Below are positions 34,566-46,256 of a stretch of 64,000 nt of DNA, one piece after another (the first letter of the stretch is position 1; the number at the start of each line of letters is the position of its first letter). The notes below the pieces were generated by a model that searched no databases, was not told the DNA's origin, and saw only the letters and a list, made by a program, of their open reading frames with translations. A program made the translations under genes and the position numbers. The DNA is from Polytrichum commune (Eukaryota; Streptophyta; Polytrichopsida; Polytrichales; Polytrichaceae). Location: positions 20,832,001 to 20,896,000 of the forward strand of contig OX485803.1 of NCBI GenBank assembly GCA_950295325.1, given 5' to 3'.

Positions 34566-34730
34566 TCATTGTGCTTTATTAATGTTAGCCTCTTGGCTTG
34601 TGGTAGAGTTAGCTTTCTCAAGAGTCCAACCCGCGGCTTTAGCCGCACATGCCCTTACGGACATTCCCCTCACTCTTTTGATCGTCACCCCATTTGTCTT
34701 GCCATTGCAAGAGTCCTTCACATTCTCCAT
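34566..34730 (-). CDS. Conserved 54-aa small ORF of TGTGAG unit D
   Basis: MENVKDSCNGKTNGVTIKR, then VRGMSVRACAAKAAGWTLE, then KANSTTSQEANINKAQ and a stop; 54 codons, no indels relative to units A, C and E. A longer in-frame start at 34769 is not shared by all copies. Function unknown. Confidence 0.6.
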   Translation of the reverse strand: MENVKDSCNGKTNGVTIKRVRGMSVRACAAKAAGWTLEKANSTTSQEANINKAQ

Positions 34731-34994
34731 TGATTGTGCACGTGAATTATGCTGACTGAGAGTATACAAGTGTTAAGAAACACTTTACTCCATAGTCAAT
34801 ATTAAATGCAATCACATGTGACTTCCACCCACACATCGCCTACCCTATTGAGCTTAACACTTGTCTAGGAACTATCTTAATCTACAAATGGTCTAACACC
34901 CTCATGGCTAGTTTAGTGGCATCCTCTACTTAATCTTAACCTTAGTTCGCTAAACTAGCCGACCGGCTAATTGACCTAATTAACATGCAACACT

Positions 34995-35160
34995 AAATTG
35001 TGCCCTCTCAGCTGCCCAGCCGCACTAACTTGTGCCGAGTCAGCTGCCTAACAGTAAAGCAACACTAACTTGTGCAGTCAGCTGCCTAGCAGCAAAGTAG
35101 CGCTAACTTGGTGCAGTCAGCTGCCCAGCAGCAAAACAACAACACTAACTTGGTCCCCCA
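34995..35160. repeat. Minisatellite inside TGTGAG unit D
   Basis: About four units of AACACTAACTTGTGCAGTC plus AGCTGCCTAGCAGCAAAG, about 40-43 bp each. Confidence 0.8.
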
Positions 35161-36302
35161 ACAACGTTTAGGCAAAATGTCTAATAAGTCTTAACAACTA
35201 CTCTCAACCCCTAATGATTAATTGAGTGTTCCTCTAGTCCCTTAACCAATGAATGAACATATCCCACTAATTTCACTAAACTAGACCCTAATCCTCCTAT
35301 GCAATCTCAAGCTCTAAGAGCTCACTCACTTGGGAGGTATCAAGGGAGAAAGAGTTCAACTACTTAACTTTACTAAAACTACTAATACACACACGTGGCT
35401 CAAGCCCTTTAAGAGCTTGCTCCCTTGAGAGCGCTTGAGGGAGAGAGAGGAAAATGAGAGAGAAACCACCTTAAGTAGCAAAGAGGAAGAGAGGGAGAGA
35501 GGGAGAGAGGGGTGAGGATAGGGTGAGAGGATTAGCACCTCCAATCCCAATCCCTTAACCTTCACCTTCAAAGTAGGGACTAATCCCCTTCCACCAAGCT
35601 TCTTTCTTCCTAAACTAACAAAGTGGATCCAAAAGTGGGCATTTAACCCGCGGAGCTCACCTTGCCTCACCTTACCCCCTACTCACATAATCAAGGCATC
35701 CTCTTATTGAAATCAACCTTGAAATAACTACACAACACATTCTAATGCCTAAACTTAAATCCAAACCACACTTCATTCTTTTTATGTTTTGTGAATAACC
35801 ATAACACATCAAAGTTAAACTAAAATTGGTTTCGAAGAGTTAATCACCACATGTGGGCACCATTTTGGGCTCACAAAGAGAGAGAGCAAAAATGAGAGAG
35901 GGAAGCCTTAAGTAGCAAAGAGAGAGAGAGGTCATGAGGTAAGGATAGGGTGAGAGGATTAGCACCTCCAATCACAACCCCTTAATCCCTTACCCCTAAG
36001 TAGGGACTCATCCCATCCACAAAGCTCTTGCATTCCTAAATCAACAAGGTGGATCCTAATGTGGGCATTTAACCCGCGGAGCTTACCTTACCTCAGCTTA
36101 CTCCATACTCACCTAGTCAAGGCATCACTTATTGAACTTAAACCTTGAAACAATCACACAACACCACCTAATGTCTAAACTTAAATCCACATCACACTTC
36201 ACTCTTTTTATATTTTTGTGAACAATCATAACACATCAAAGTCTAACTAAAATTGGTTTCAAAGAGTTAATCACCACATGTGGGCACCATTTTGGGCTCA
36301 CA

Positions 36303-37310
36303 GCCTCACACATCCGAGTATTCGGATACCAAGTATGGGTACCTCTACCTGATCCCAAAAGACATACAATTGGCCCACATCGCCAAGAAGAAAATTATGT
36401 TGGATTTGATTCTCCATCCATCATAAGATACTAAACCTATTAACTGGAGTCTTATATAAAGCCCGATTTGCAAACTGCAAATTTTTAGAAAGTACATTCC
36501 CAGCCTTACCCACAACCTCGACCCAATCTCTCCGGAAGTTTGATGCATCAGAGACTCTAACCATGAACCCAGACCCACGTACCTCATTACCTAACACAGA
36601 AGTTACAAAACTTTTCAACATGAAATCCTTGACAGATCACACACCCGATGGATTTTCTACCGAGCCTCGTATTATTAGAAATCAAATCCCTAGAACCGGG
36701 CTTAACTTACCTCGCAAGCGATCAAACCCAACACCTTCAACCACAACACCAATTAAGCAGCCCAAAATTCATTATACAACCGAGTCCTTTGACTCGATAC
36801 CCGAATCTAATCCTACTAACCTAGACCATGCAATGAAGCGACAATATTGGCCTCAATAGAAACTCGCACTATAGGCCGAATATTCATCCTTAAGAAAGCA
36901 TAATGTTTTTGGAGAAATTTCCCTAGACTTAGAAAAACATCCAATAGGACATAAGCTGATTTTTATCAGAAAGTTAGATTCCCAAGGTCGTGTAATCCGA
37001 TACAAGGTTAGGCTCGTTGCACAAGGCATCACACAACGACCATGTATTGATTACGATCAAACTTACTCACATGTTATGGATATTGTATCATTCAGATACT
37101 TACTTGCCCTAGCAGTGCAATTTTCTTTAAAAATCTATTTGTTGGATGTGGTTACCGCATACCTGCATAGTAACTTGGACACAATCCTACATTTAACCCT
37201 TCCACCTGGATCTCTGAAATCCATACATAAGCCAAAACCAGGTAGATTTACAAGCTTGAGAATTTGTAAAGCTTTGTATGGATTAAAACAATCTAGAAGA
37301 ACCTAATACC
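36303..37310 (+). pseudogene. copia integrase C-terminus and reverse transcriptase, first half
   Basis: After the nested unit the frame resumes with SHIRVFGYQVWVPLPDPKR, KRHTIGPHRQEENYVGFDS and RFANCKFLESTFPA, the integrase C-terminal blocks. The linker ORF 36563-36859 (98 aa, Pro/Thr-rich) leads to GRVIRYKVRLVAQGITQR, QTYSHVMDIVSFRYLLALA and DVVTAYLHSNLDTILHLTLP, then RICKALYGLKQSRRT. These are the first RT blocks in canonical copia order, with a stop at 36857 and a stop after SRRT at 37304. Confidence 0.85.
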
Positions 37311-38433
37311 ACCACCTTTGTCATTTCCTGATATCACAAGGGTTTATACATAACAACATCATACCCTGCATATTTACTTACAGTATAAACTTTGGATTTG
37401 TTATATTTGCTCTGTATGTTGATGATTTAAGCATCCTAGGCACACCTGAATTGTGTAAATATGCCCAAGAAATTCTAACCAAGAATTTTGATATGAAATA
37501 CCTAAACCAGACTACATATTGCCTAGGCCTTCAAGTCCATTATGTGCCTAATGGTGGTATATTGTTACACCGACAAGCTTATGTGCAGAAAATCCTTAAG
37601 TTTTTCCAAATGGATCAAGCAAATCCATTAGCAGCTCCAATAATAAGACGCAGTAAGACTAATGATGATCCCTACCAACCTCATGAGGAGGAGGAGGAGG
37701 AGGAGGAGATAGTTGATAAGTCTAAGTACCTCACAACGGTTGGTGCCTTTACTTACCTTACAACTCATACAAGACCTGATATTGCCTTGGCTACTAGTAT
37801 CCTAGTTAGGCACAGCTAGATCCCATTCTTAAGACACTGGAATGGAGTTAAGCACATATTAAGGTACCTACGATGAACATATGACCTTGAACTATATTAC
37901 CATAAGACTGACCATCCTAAAATCCAAGGTTTCACAGATTCCGGGTTTATAAATGATTTGAATGCAGGAAAGTTGCAAACCGGTTACATTTTTCTGAAGT
38001 GTGGGGCCCCGATCTCTTGGAAGTCAATTAAGCAAACATTTACTGCAACTTCAACAAATCACGCGGAGCTATTGGTTTTTTACGAAGCTGCTCGTGAGAC
38101 TGTGTGGCTGCGGACGATGGAGCAGATCCTGGACCAGCAATGCAAGCTCAAGACTGCGGACCAACCAACAATCATTTATGAAGATAACTTTGCATGTGTG
38201 AGGAAAATGTCATCTTGATTTATTAAGGTTGATAGGACTAAGCATGTTAGCCCTCATATTTTTGGAATTACTCAAGACTTGATAGATCAGAAGCAGTTAA
38301 GTATTATGAAGATAGAATCAGATAACAATGTTATAGATATGTTAACAAAAGCATTTCCAGCTTATAAGCATAAGAAGTTAGTTTATGCAGCTGGTCTTAG
38401 AACACTCCAAGAACTTACCTCAATTGATAATTA
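37311..38433 (+). pseudogene. copia reverse transcriptase, second half, and RNase H
   Basis: The active-site strand ALYVDDLSILG is intact at about 37410-37442. TYCLGLQVHYVPNGGILLHR, YVQKILKFFQMDQANPL and YLTTHTRPDIALATSILVRHS follow. RNase H motifs are present: GFTDSGF (Asp) at about 37929, SWKSIKQTFTATSTNHAELL (Glu) at about 38020-38080, and IIYEDNFACV (Asp) at about 38170. The tail HVSPHIFGITQDLIDQKQ and NNVIDMLTKAF ends at TAA near 38431. Stops at about 37817, 37876 and 38215 inactivate it, although most catalytic residues survive. An expanded GAGGAG run at 37685-37707 encodes a run of Glu. Confidence 0.88.
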
Positions 38434-38511
38434 ACATTTTTTTCTCTAACCAAGGTTTGTATCCCAATATGGGTTTTTATTTAGTAGAGTTTTTAATGAG
38501 GTTAATCCATC

Positions 38512-38525
38512 AGCTTGAGGAGGAG
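38512..38525 (+). other. Polypurine tract of the copia element
   Basis: GCTTGAGGAGGAG lies immediately before TGTTAG of the 3' LTR, the position where plus-strand DNA synthesis is primed in this family. Confidence 0.75.
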
Positions 38526-38893
38526 TGTTAGAGAATTAGATTTAGACTAATTCATACAATTTGATGTATTAAGGAAAAAACCATTTGAGGCTTAGGGTAG
38601 AAAGGCCACTTAAGCCTTAGGGTTAATACCCTGGATATAACCCGGGTATCACAGACTTAAGCTCTAACTCTGCAAAGTTAGAGTCCGGGTATCCCGGGGG
38701 TACCAGAAATCATTTTAGTGTACACCAGATACCCTCCCGGTTATCCCAAGGGTATCAGCCTTGAAGATACAGCCATGTGGCATAATTCAATATTTTATTA
38801 TATTTGTTAATTATATAAACCACTACCAATTCTGGTAGCTACAGAGAATTACATTGAAACCCTGCCTCTTTATCTGATAATATCCTCTCAACA
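38526..38893 (+). repeat. 3' LTR of the copia element (368 bp)
   Basis: TGTTAGAGAATTAGA...CTCTCAACA, the same length as the 5' LTR with about 17 substitutions and no indels. Confidence 0.95.
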
Positions 38894-39167
38894 TAATGTT
38901 TTTAGCCAAAACGTCTCGACTCCTCATCATGCAACATTGAGTTTGTGGAAGGTAGGAGGGTTTGAAGAAGAAAAATTCCAAATAGAAGTCATGAAGCAAT
39001 GGTGGTCAAGCAACATTTGCAAACTTTATGAATAATTGCCTTCAGTTGACCTATGAGCACCTTTGTGAATTTAGGATTCAAGGGATATAAGTAAGGAGTG
39101 TAAAAAAATCCAAGTGAAATAGCAACATTCAATCTAAACAAAAATCCTATGTACTTCCATATTCTCA

Positions 39168-39195
39168 ACACACACACACACACACACACACACAC
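39168..39195. repeat. (AC)n microsatellite
   Basis: About 14 AC units. Confidence 0.95.
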
Positions 39196-40898
39196 TTTAA
39201 AGATTGTACCACAATTCAACAAGAAATTTATGAGTTAGCCAACGACTATTATTATTGGATTTGTTTAATAATCAATGCTACTTAAGATATCAAGGTGTCA
39301 ATGCAAATTTTGAGACATTAGATGACAAAATGATTATATCTATCTATCTATATATATTGATTGATTGGATTGGTCCTTCACTTTGCCATGCTTAATCATA
39401 TATGCAACTTTTGAAGGGGCAACTTTCAACTCCTTTATAAGGAAATCAACTATCAATTAAGCTCACAATTTTTGACCAAATACAACATTAGGTTAAGCTT
39501 TTTGTATCTCAAGCCTTGTGTATTATAAGATGTTAGTTTTGAACACGAGACTCACAATGTATAGTGCTATATAGAGTGGACATGTAGGACATATAGCAAG
39601 ACTAGTGCTCTCTAAAAAAACGTTACCAATTTAGCACCCATATATGTTAGTGTATGGTGTACAAAATGTGATCATGCTCTTAGTAACTACATTGATATGT
39701 GCAACCAGGTTGCCTTCGCGAATAGGTTTCCTCTTTGACCATGCAAATCACCTCGGATCATAACCAATTCACATAACTTACATATTTGTTCATTCATCCA
39801 TATACCAACCACAGTACAAACCATTTCTTTTGTATTTTGTTATTGTTGTGGTAAATTATTCAAAGTTTTGTGGAATGTCGATAAATTAACGTGGGGCAAC
39901 ACGATCACACATACCATTGTTGACTAAGGGCCACTTCACACATGAGCCGTGACCATGAAATTGTGAGAGCCCAAAAGAAAGTGTCCAAAGCCTGACCCAA
40001 TACACCTCCACAATCATGTAGTGTGCTCACGGATCCTCAAGTGTAGTATGAAGCCATATGTGACTGGGCCCTCAACCAAATGATATTTCAATGAATTTCT
40101 ATTCAGGTAGGTCCTCACTCATGATAGAATAGGATAAATCAACGGATGTGAGCATTCAAAATGCCATGGTCTCCCGATTTTGTGTTAGGCCTACCTCCAA
40201 GAGGTGGTTTTTGAGAGCAGTCCAAGTAACCATGAAACATGATCCATTCGATGCCATGTAGGAATCCTTGCAGACTTTACATCCATCTTGCATTCACATA
40301 CTCCGTTGGTCCCTCAAGCGCAGTGTGAAGTGAACTTGGACCGGCTCCGCCTTTTCCACCAATGAGAGTGCTTGAAGTGTGATGGTCACGGGCTCTCAGT
40401 CTCGTGGGTGAAGTGTCCCTAAATGTGAAATTAACTCATATTCCGAGGCGGAGGGAATGGAGGAATTCTAATCATTGTAAGTGCGTGAGAGCCATACAGG
40501 CAGGAGTTTGAGTCAAGGGAGATGCGCATACAAAGAATACACAGGGGCATCAGGCAGTTACGAGAACATCTCGGTATTCTGCATAAGCCATCATCGACAG
40601 GAGGAAAACATAACCAGGAGTTGAGGGTGTTTGTTGGATCACAAAGGAAGTATCCAATTTTTTGGAGGGTGGAGGGGAGAAAATTTCTAAGTGTATCAAC
40701 TTGGCTACTGTGGCAACTTTGGGGACAAGTAACACTTATCTTGTTTCGATCGAAGTTGCGATGAGATGTGAGCAAAGAGACCCGGATTTGCAGGTTATCG
40801 AACCACTGGAAAATCCATCCTCAAAATCTCCAGCCTCTAGAATTGAAAAACAACGTGTGAACACAGAAAGCGCAGCAAAAATGTATCTATTGATTGGC

Positions 40899-40921
40899 TG
40901 AGGGTTTAGGGTTTAGGGTTG
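40899..40921. repeat. Short telomere-type (TTTAGGG)3 repeat
   Basis: GAGGGTTTAGGGTTTAGGGTT: the plant telomere word three times. On the minus strand it reads AAACCCTAAACCCTAAACCC, the telo-box found in some plant promoters. No supported gene follows it. Confidence 0.8.
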
Positions 40922-42403
40922 GTTTGAAAATGTGTTGGCTTTTGTTTCCCACTTTGGTTGATTGTGTTCCCAGAAAGAAGATTATCTTCCTCTATCATAA
41001 TCAAGAAACAAGCACTACCGAAGTCTAGGGTTTATGGTTTAGGCACACACTGCAACACATGTGTTTCGCAACCTTATTTAGATGGTGTGTGTTGATGACA
41101 ATGAGGAAAGGCAACCATCACCCTTGCTTAGCTTCAATAATGGCATCCCTCTCATCAATGATTTTCTCCGCTGAAAATGTGAATTGAAGGGTGCCCACTG
41201 ACAAAATATATTTTACTTCAACTATTGAGCAAATCGCTCAACCTTTATTCTTTACGGGGATTGTGCATCGGCATGGGAGCTCATCGAAGTTTCCAAAACC
41301 CACAAACTATTCTCCATCCTTTCCTGCAAATTTACGTTCAAAGGCGTGTTTACTTCTTGGTTGTTCACTTCATCTATGTACATTGACCACAAAATTGTTG
41401 AGGAATTTTATAATGCAACACTTTATACTAAGGAAGATAAAATTGAAGTTCACATCTATTTAGAACTTGCAATATTATTGTCACTTGTCTAATATTGTGT
41501 TTGCTCGAATCACTAGACTCTATCTCACAGAGAAATGCACAAAAACTTTCATGTCTATTGCTTGATTATATGCAAATGCACAACAAGTTACAAAATAACA
41601 TTTCCAATTCTTGGTTAGATCTCTTTGTTGCAAATTTTGCCTTGTGGTGCTCACTCCCTTATCTCAAGTGGAAACGAGTCACTCGCTCTAACTCTATTCA
41701 ACTTCAGGCATCGCCATTAAGTCACTTAGCTCTCTTGTTTATAGCATGGTCTTATGCCAACTAATGACTAGCAAATAATTTATGTATGCTCTTATGCTCC
41801 TAGATATGGCCTTCTCAAGAAAATGAGGCCTCAATTGGTTACGAAAACCTAGAACCACTTCCCAACGAACCGCAACCTTACTAATTCACTTCATAGCAAC
41901 CTTCCATGTAATATTTAATCATGGTTCTCATTTATTTAGTTTCTTCCCCATTCATCTAAAGGTTGTGGCCAAAGTCATTGTATTGCAAAATCCCATATAA
42001 TATGCCTCTTGTTCTTGAAAAAATCGCTCGTTTAAATATTGTAGCTGACGTCGGTATTCAAGAGGAACTACATGTGGATTCAGAGGCCACAACACAAAGC
42101 TCAATATAAGAAAAAGCCATTGAGAATAACTCAAGTAGCTCGTAGAGAAGGCTATGCATAAGCCTCTAGTTCCACTATTGTTAGTGAAGGTGCAAGTCGA
42201 GTTGGACTACATGCACCCCAAAGTAGGGATTTTTTTCTAAATGAATAAAAAACAAGTAAATAAAAAATGTTGAGGGACATGGAACCCTAGATTGAAAATG
42301 CATAAATCTAGACGCATGTGTAATGTGATTTGGACCAACAAAAGACATATGTTTTTACATGTACACATTCCATCCCAATGGCAAGGGGAGGTGAGGATAT
42401 TAG

Positions 42404-43060
42404 TTCGTCTATCGTAGACATGCTACTAACCGTGCAGCACCACTTACCGTGCATGTCACGATACTCCACCATGCCACTTACCGTGTACTTATAATCTCGG
42501 CCGTCAAATTATATCACATGCAATCTCAACCGTCCGATGTCTCTCAAACTCAATCATGACCGCGCCAATGACCTAAAACATCACTGTCAACTCACACTCA
42601 TCATGGAGTTTCCTTCAGTTGAATCACATAGCAAGGTGTAGATGTAGCAATTTGATGAAGATGAAAAGAGCAGACCTTGCCAGGGCCAAAAAAGAAGCAA
42701 AATTTTCAACAACAACTTGAGAAGAAAATGGCTACACAAGTCAAAAGGACAATATCAAAACCTCATCAATTTCCTATGCCTACAAAGAAGAGGGCAACAT
42801 TTGTAGCTCCTTTAGTGAAACCTAACATGCACGGTTAGTGAATGGCACATTGATCACACATTGATGCATATAGTTATGAACTTGATTGTAGAAAGGTTAC
42901 AACTTTTCGGAACAATTGTCATTTCATTTTACCACAATACTCTCATCTCATTTACTAATTACAAATTTTAAAAAATAAATAAAAAAGGTTTAACCCACCT
43001 TGTGGAAAACCATTTGAAACCCAAATATGCACGGTTAGTAGCATGTCTACGATAGGTGAA
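42404..43060. mobile_element. TIR element with perfect 28-bp inverted ends
   Basis: CTATCGTAGACATGCTACTA then ACCGTGCA at 42409-42436 is repeated in perfect inverse at 43028-43055, and partial complementarity extends about five bases outward. Internal copies of the ACCGTGCA word (42448, 42833) suggest subterminal transposase-binding repeats, as in Mutator-like or hAT-like MITEs. The interior of about 590 bp has no recognised coding region. No clear target duplication was found. It lies directly upstream of a piggyBac-like remnant. Confidence 0.7.
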
Positions 43061-43094
43061 GTGGGGGTGTGAAGGTGCAAGAAAAAAACCCTCC

Positions 43095-43450
43095 CTAGTG
43101 CATATTCAATATATAACCTACGTGAGAGGGGTTGATGCGGTGGATCAATTTAGGGGGACATATTCATGTCAAATTAGATCACACGAGTGGTGAATAGGGA
43201 GTTTGAACGTGTCAATCAATTTTAGCTTTTTGATTATCCATAAAGATGTGATGAGCAAAGGAGGGCAAAATGACAAGACTTTGTCACACCTTCATTTACA
43301 AATAAGAATGGAGAAGGCTTTTACATCGGCTTGGAAGGGCCATGTTAGCGCAAAGTCTATTTACAAATCAATGATGGGGCACAAAATGCATGTTATGGTG
43401 CACACTAGATGGAGAAAGACATGCACTCATTGTAGACAAAAGATCAACTA
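43095..43450 (+). pseudogene. piggyBac-like transposase C-terminal remnant
   Basis: Reading across a frameshift: AYSIYNLRERGVDAVDQFRG then TYSCQIRSHEWWIGSLNVSI, then HLHLQIRMEKAFTSAWKG, then RKTCTHCRQKIN. The box (M/R)GVDxxDQxRxxYSxxxRSxxWW, followed by a helical stretch and a cysteine-rich end, is the signature of the DDE_Tnp_1_7 (piggyBac) family. The Asp of GVDAVDQ corresponds to the third catalytic position. Earlier catalytic blocks are absent, so it is a fragment. Ends and TTAA duplications were not found. Confidence 0.65.
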
Positions 43451-45282
43451 GCAATGTTACAACTATGGTGGCCTTTATCAATACTTGAAGATTATACTCC
43501 TAATCTTGCATGACTAAGGTAAGAATATCTATCCTTACATCAAATATCATTTGTTGCAATTCATGATTGAATTTCAATAAGTGAAAACACAAAACATGCA
43601 TGCATTGATAGGCCACATTTGGGCAGTACATGACAAAATTCAACATTTTGAAGATTCTTCGACATTTTAGGTTGCCTATGCTCTTTTAGAATATTGATCA
43701 TGGTGAGTCCCTTCTGAACCTCTCCCCTCCCCAACTTTGCCTAATTTTGGTTTATATTTCCCATCCTTATGAGATATCACCTGTTCATTACGAGGTATTA
43801 GGTTTAGTGAAATTTTTGGTTACATTTGTAGTTGAGATGGCTTGATTACGTAGACAAATTGTTGAAACATGGATGCTAGATTATGCATAGGCTATATGTG
43901 AGTTCTTGACTGGTTTGGTATTACATCTACCGTAGGATTTGTAAATTATGCCCAAAATTCAACTAGCATTTTTTACATTCGTTTTTATGGCAGTGTACAT
44001 GCATCACTGTTTGATGCAATAAATAAGCCACAAGGCTAATGTGGACACCTCTAGCCCTATGGTATCATCCAACCGATGGATTCGAGCACTGGAAGCTTGA
44101 GCATGTTAGCAATTGCGAATCATGACTAAAGAATTCGAAATCGTAAAAATCAGAGTTGAGGAAGGTGTGCATCTAGGCTTTGGATTCAAAGATTTTATGC
44201 TTCCCAATATGGTGTTATAGGGGCAGCTTTTTCATCGTTCGATGTTGTCTAAGTGGACGACATCCCTAGTAGAATCTACGTGGGTCATTTGCCAATGAAA
44301 ACCAAGTTTAATGCCAATATTGACTATGTCGTGTCTCTAAAGTGGTCATGGGTAGGATAAAATGTTGCCGAAGTAGCTTTTTGTTATAGAATACCCACAA
44401 TACAAGTTGGTTGACACCTCACAACCGCATGCCGCTCCTAATTTGCCCAAGTTGATGTTTTTTAAGGTAGAAAACTGAAAATGGTGAATGACCACTATTG
44501 GTGCACTAGACTAGGGGTAGATTGATTTTTATGTGGACCCAAGATGGCTAATTATAAAAGTGGTGCCCTGAAAAGAATGCAGTGATAGGTGGGATGTAGT
44601 GATTGGCCTGATAGGTGTTCTTTCACACCACTTGCGATCACTTTTGGGTGCCATTGAGTTGATTGTTTCGGGTGCATTTTGTATGCATTGTAGGATATTT
44701 TGGTGCTCATATTGGGGAGACTCTAGTGTATAGATAGAAGGTTTGACTTACATGCATCTTTGGGAAATGTAGCTAATTATATACATCAAATAAATTTACA
44801 AAAGAACCTGCATTCCTCACCATTTTCTCTTCTATGTCTCTTAAAAAACATTGCAAAAAGTTCAAGCCACCCTTTTTGGGCAAATATGTTTATTTCACCA
44901 TTTTTTGTATATCTACCTAAGTTTGATTTATGTGAAGGTGACTAACCCAAATATCATCAAGTTGTTGACTAAATTAACATGCATTATTCACCCACCGAAT
45001 TAAAGCAAATGTATTGCCAATTAGGAGTCAAAAGTAGGTGTATGGTAAAGGAAGCTAACCAAATTAGCCTCATCTACCTTAGCAACCCGAAAGTGCATGA
45101 CGGGATCTACAAATCAGTAGCCCACATTTGGAGAACAACTCAGTCCATACATATATTACTTAAATTGGAAGTTCAAGATGACCCTAAACTACCAGCTAAT
45201 AGTGGAGAGGTATGCAAAACCGAATGGAGTGGTTGGCAGTTTGATTCCTGGCCATGAAATCTTCTCTCTACGTGATGGAAAA
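43451..45282. other. No supported gene
   Basis: Short frames (61 aa at 44760, 92 aa at 44979-45257) show no motif. The sequence is of average AT content, and part of it may extend the piggyBac-like remnant. Confidence 0.3.
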
Positions 45283-45558
45283 CTACGTGGTTTTGTCTAA
45301 TTAGTGTGGGCCACACCAATTCCCAATTACCCACACTATTATTTTAAAATATAGTTTAAAGTGGTCCACTCGTATTTCCAGTGTGAAAAATTAGTGTGGG
45401 TTTTTTGTCTACATATTTTTATGAAAATTCAAGACCAAGCAAGTACTATTAAATTACTAATGTTAACCAAGACAAGTACTTTAAAAATCAATGTGGGCCA
45501 CGCTAAATTCCAACCAACATAAATTTCCCACCCACACTAATTAGACAAAACAATGTAG
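45283..45558. mobile_element. MITE-like element, ~28-bp TIR
   Basis: GGTTTTGTCTAATTAGTGTG at the left end and its inverse CACACTAATTAGACAAAACA at the right end form terminal inverted repeats with 2-3 mismatches over 28 bp. A TA dinucleotide sits at both outer boundaries, compatible with a Tc1/mariner (Stowaway-type) TA duplication, though TIR sequence is not the classic Stowaway motif. The interior is AT-rich and non-coding. Confidence 0.65.
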
Positions 45559-45645
45559 CCATGTGGTCAAGTGCCTGTTGTGATCCAAATTAAAAAAATT
45601 GAAATCTTCCAAACCCACAAATCATAAACATGTGTTTTTTCTTCT

Positions 45646-45668
45646 TATATATATATATATATATATAT
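45646..45668. repeat. (AT)n microsatellite
   Basis: About 11 AT units. Confidence 0.95.
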
Positions 45669-46117
45669 GAATGAGTACGCCTGCCTTGGCCAAGTCCATA
45701 ATGCTTTGATCAATATTAGATAAAGCCTATCTAAGCAACAAGATCAACAACAGTTGATTGACGTAAGATTATTTTATCATGCTATTATTTAAATGCCTTA
45801 TGATATTAAGACCAAGATCCTACGGTTAGATGACAAACTTGGATTGTAGTCAATGACACCGATTATCCCAATTAGTGTGTGTTCAATAACATCTAACTTA
45901 GAGTTTGATCGTTACTAACGATGTTTGGCTATCTGTTGCTTTCTATGCATGACCCGCTACTTCCCATATCTTAAGACACGAAAGGAGATTCATGTGACAT
46001 TGTGCACTCCACGCCTTGCCCTGAAAAAAGGGGAGAATTCTCAAAAACAAGGACCGTGAAAAAACACATCAAAATCCGGTGGAGTGTGTCAAGGCCCGGT
46101 TAAGACTATGATAGCAC

Positions 46118-46256
46118 GCATGTCCACACATACTGGTGTGGGCGACCAACGAATGACTCCCACCAACAATTTTTTAACACCGATTTGATCACTAGATGTA
46201 ACTAGTGATGATAGGAACCGTTCCCTAGTGGCCCACACCAGTAAGTGTGGACATGC
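46118..46256. mobile_element. Small MITE, 26-bp TIR, copy 1
   Basis: GCATGTCCACACATACTGGT with GTGGGC on the left and the inverse of GCATGTCCACACTTACTGGT on the right give a near-perfect inverted repeat in a 139-bp element. A relative with the same ACACTTACTGGTGTGGGC end lies at 54168-54324, so this is a small mobilised family. Also noted: AACTAGTGATGATAGGAACC near the right end. No clear target duplication here. Confidence 0.75.

Larger units (their letters stand above)
34444..35875 (-). mobile_element. TGTGAG unit D, nested in unit C
   Basis: It begins TGTGAGGCCAAATCC, ends TTTTGGGCTCACA and is flanked by a perfect AAGAG duplication at 34439-34443 and 35876-35880. At 1432 bp it is a complete unit in the same orientation as its host. 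The insertion is into another copy of the same family, in the purine-rich part. It carries the small ORF at 34566-34730 and a minisatellite at 34995-35160. Confidence 0.92.
33514..36302 (-). mobile_element. TGTGAG unit C (outer), minus orientation, inside copia integrase
   Basis: It begins TGTGAGGCCAAACCC, ends TTTTGGGCTCACA and is flanked by perfect GCCTC duplications. Its own sequence is 33514-34443 plus 35881-36302 (about 1352 bp), because a second unit of the same family is inserted in it at 34444-35875. It has a minisatellite at 34100-34225 and an intact 54-codon small ORF on the minus strand at 33644-33808. The GA-rich subterminal part at 35881-35930 is homologous to 6205-6370 of unit A. 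Confidence 0.9.
29646..38893 (+). mobile_element. Complete but inactive Ty1/copia LTR retrotransposon
   Basis: Two 368-bp LTRs enclose gag, protease, integrase, reverse transcriptase and RNase H in that order; integrase before RT defines the copia superfamily. Flanks GAATG (29641-29645) and TAATG (38894-38898) are a 5-bp target duplication with one mismatch. A polypurine tract TTGAGGAGGAG ends just before the 3' LTR at 38525. The total of 9248 bp includes a 2.8-kb nested TGTGAG unit at 33514-36302, so the original was about 6.45 kb. LTR divergence of about 4.6 percent marks an old insertion, and every domain has stops or frameshifts. Confidence 0.95.
38899..42404. other. No supported gene
   Basis: Contains an (AC)n run at 39168-39195, a TATCTATCTATATATAT patch near 39340, a dispersed repeat piece (GGGCCACTTCACACATGAG at 39929) also seen at 53055, and three telomere-type TTTAGGG words at 40901-40921. 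A 114-aa minus frame at 40431-40775 (DTLRNFLPSTLQKIGYFLCD... CFPPVDDGLCRIPRCS) follows these words in minus orientation and could be an eroded exon, but no family is recognised. The frame at 41191-41463 also lacks motifs. Confidence 0.3.

Noticed and set aside
40431-40775. 114-aa minus-strand ORF following telomere-type words
   Set aside because: It might be an eroded exon, but no motif, splice pattern or family could be identified, so it is not listed as a gene.
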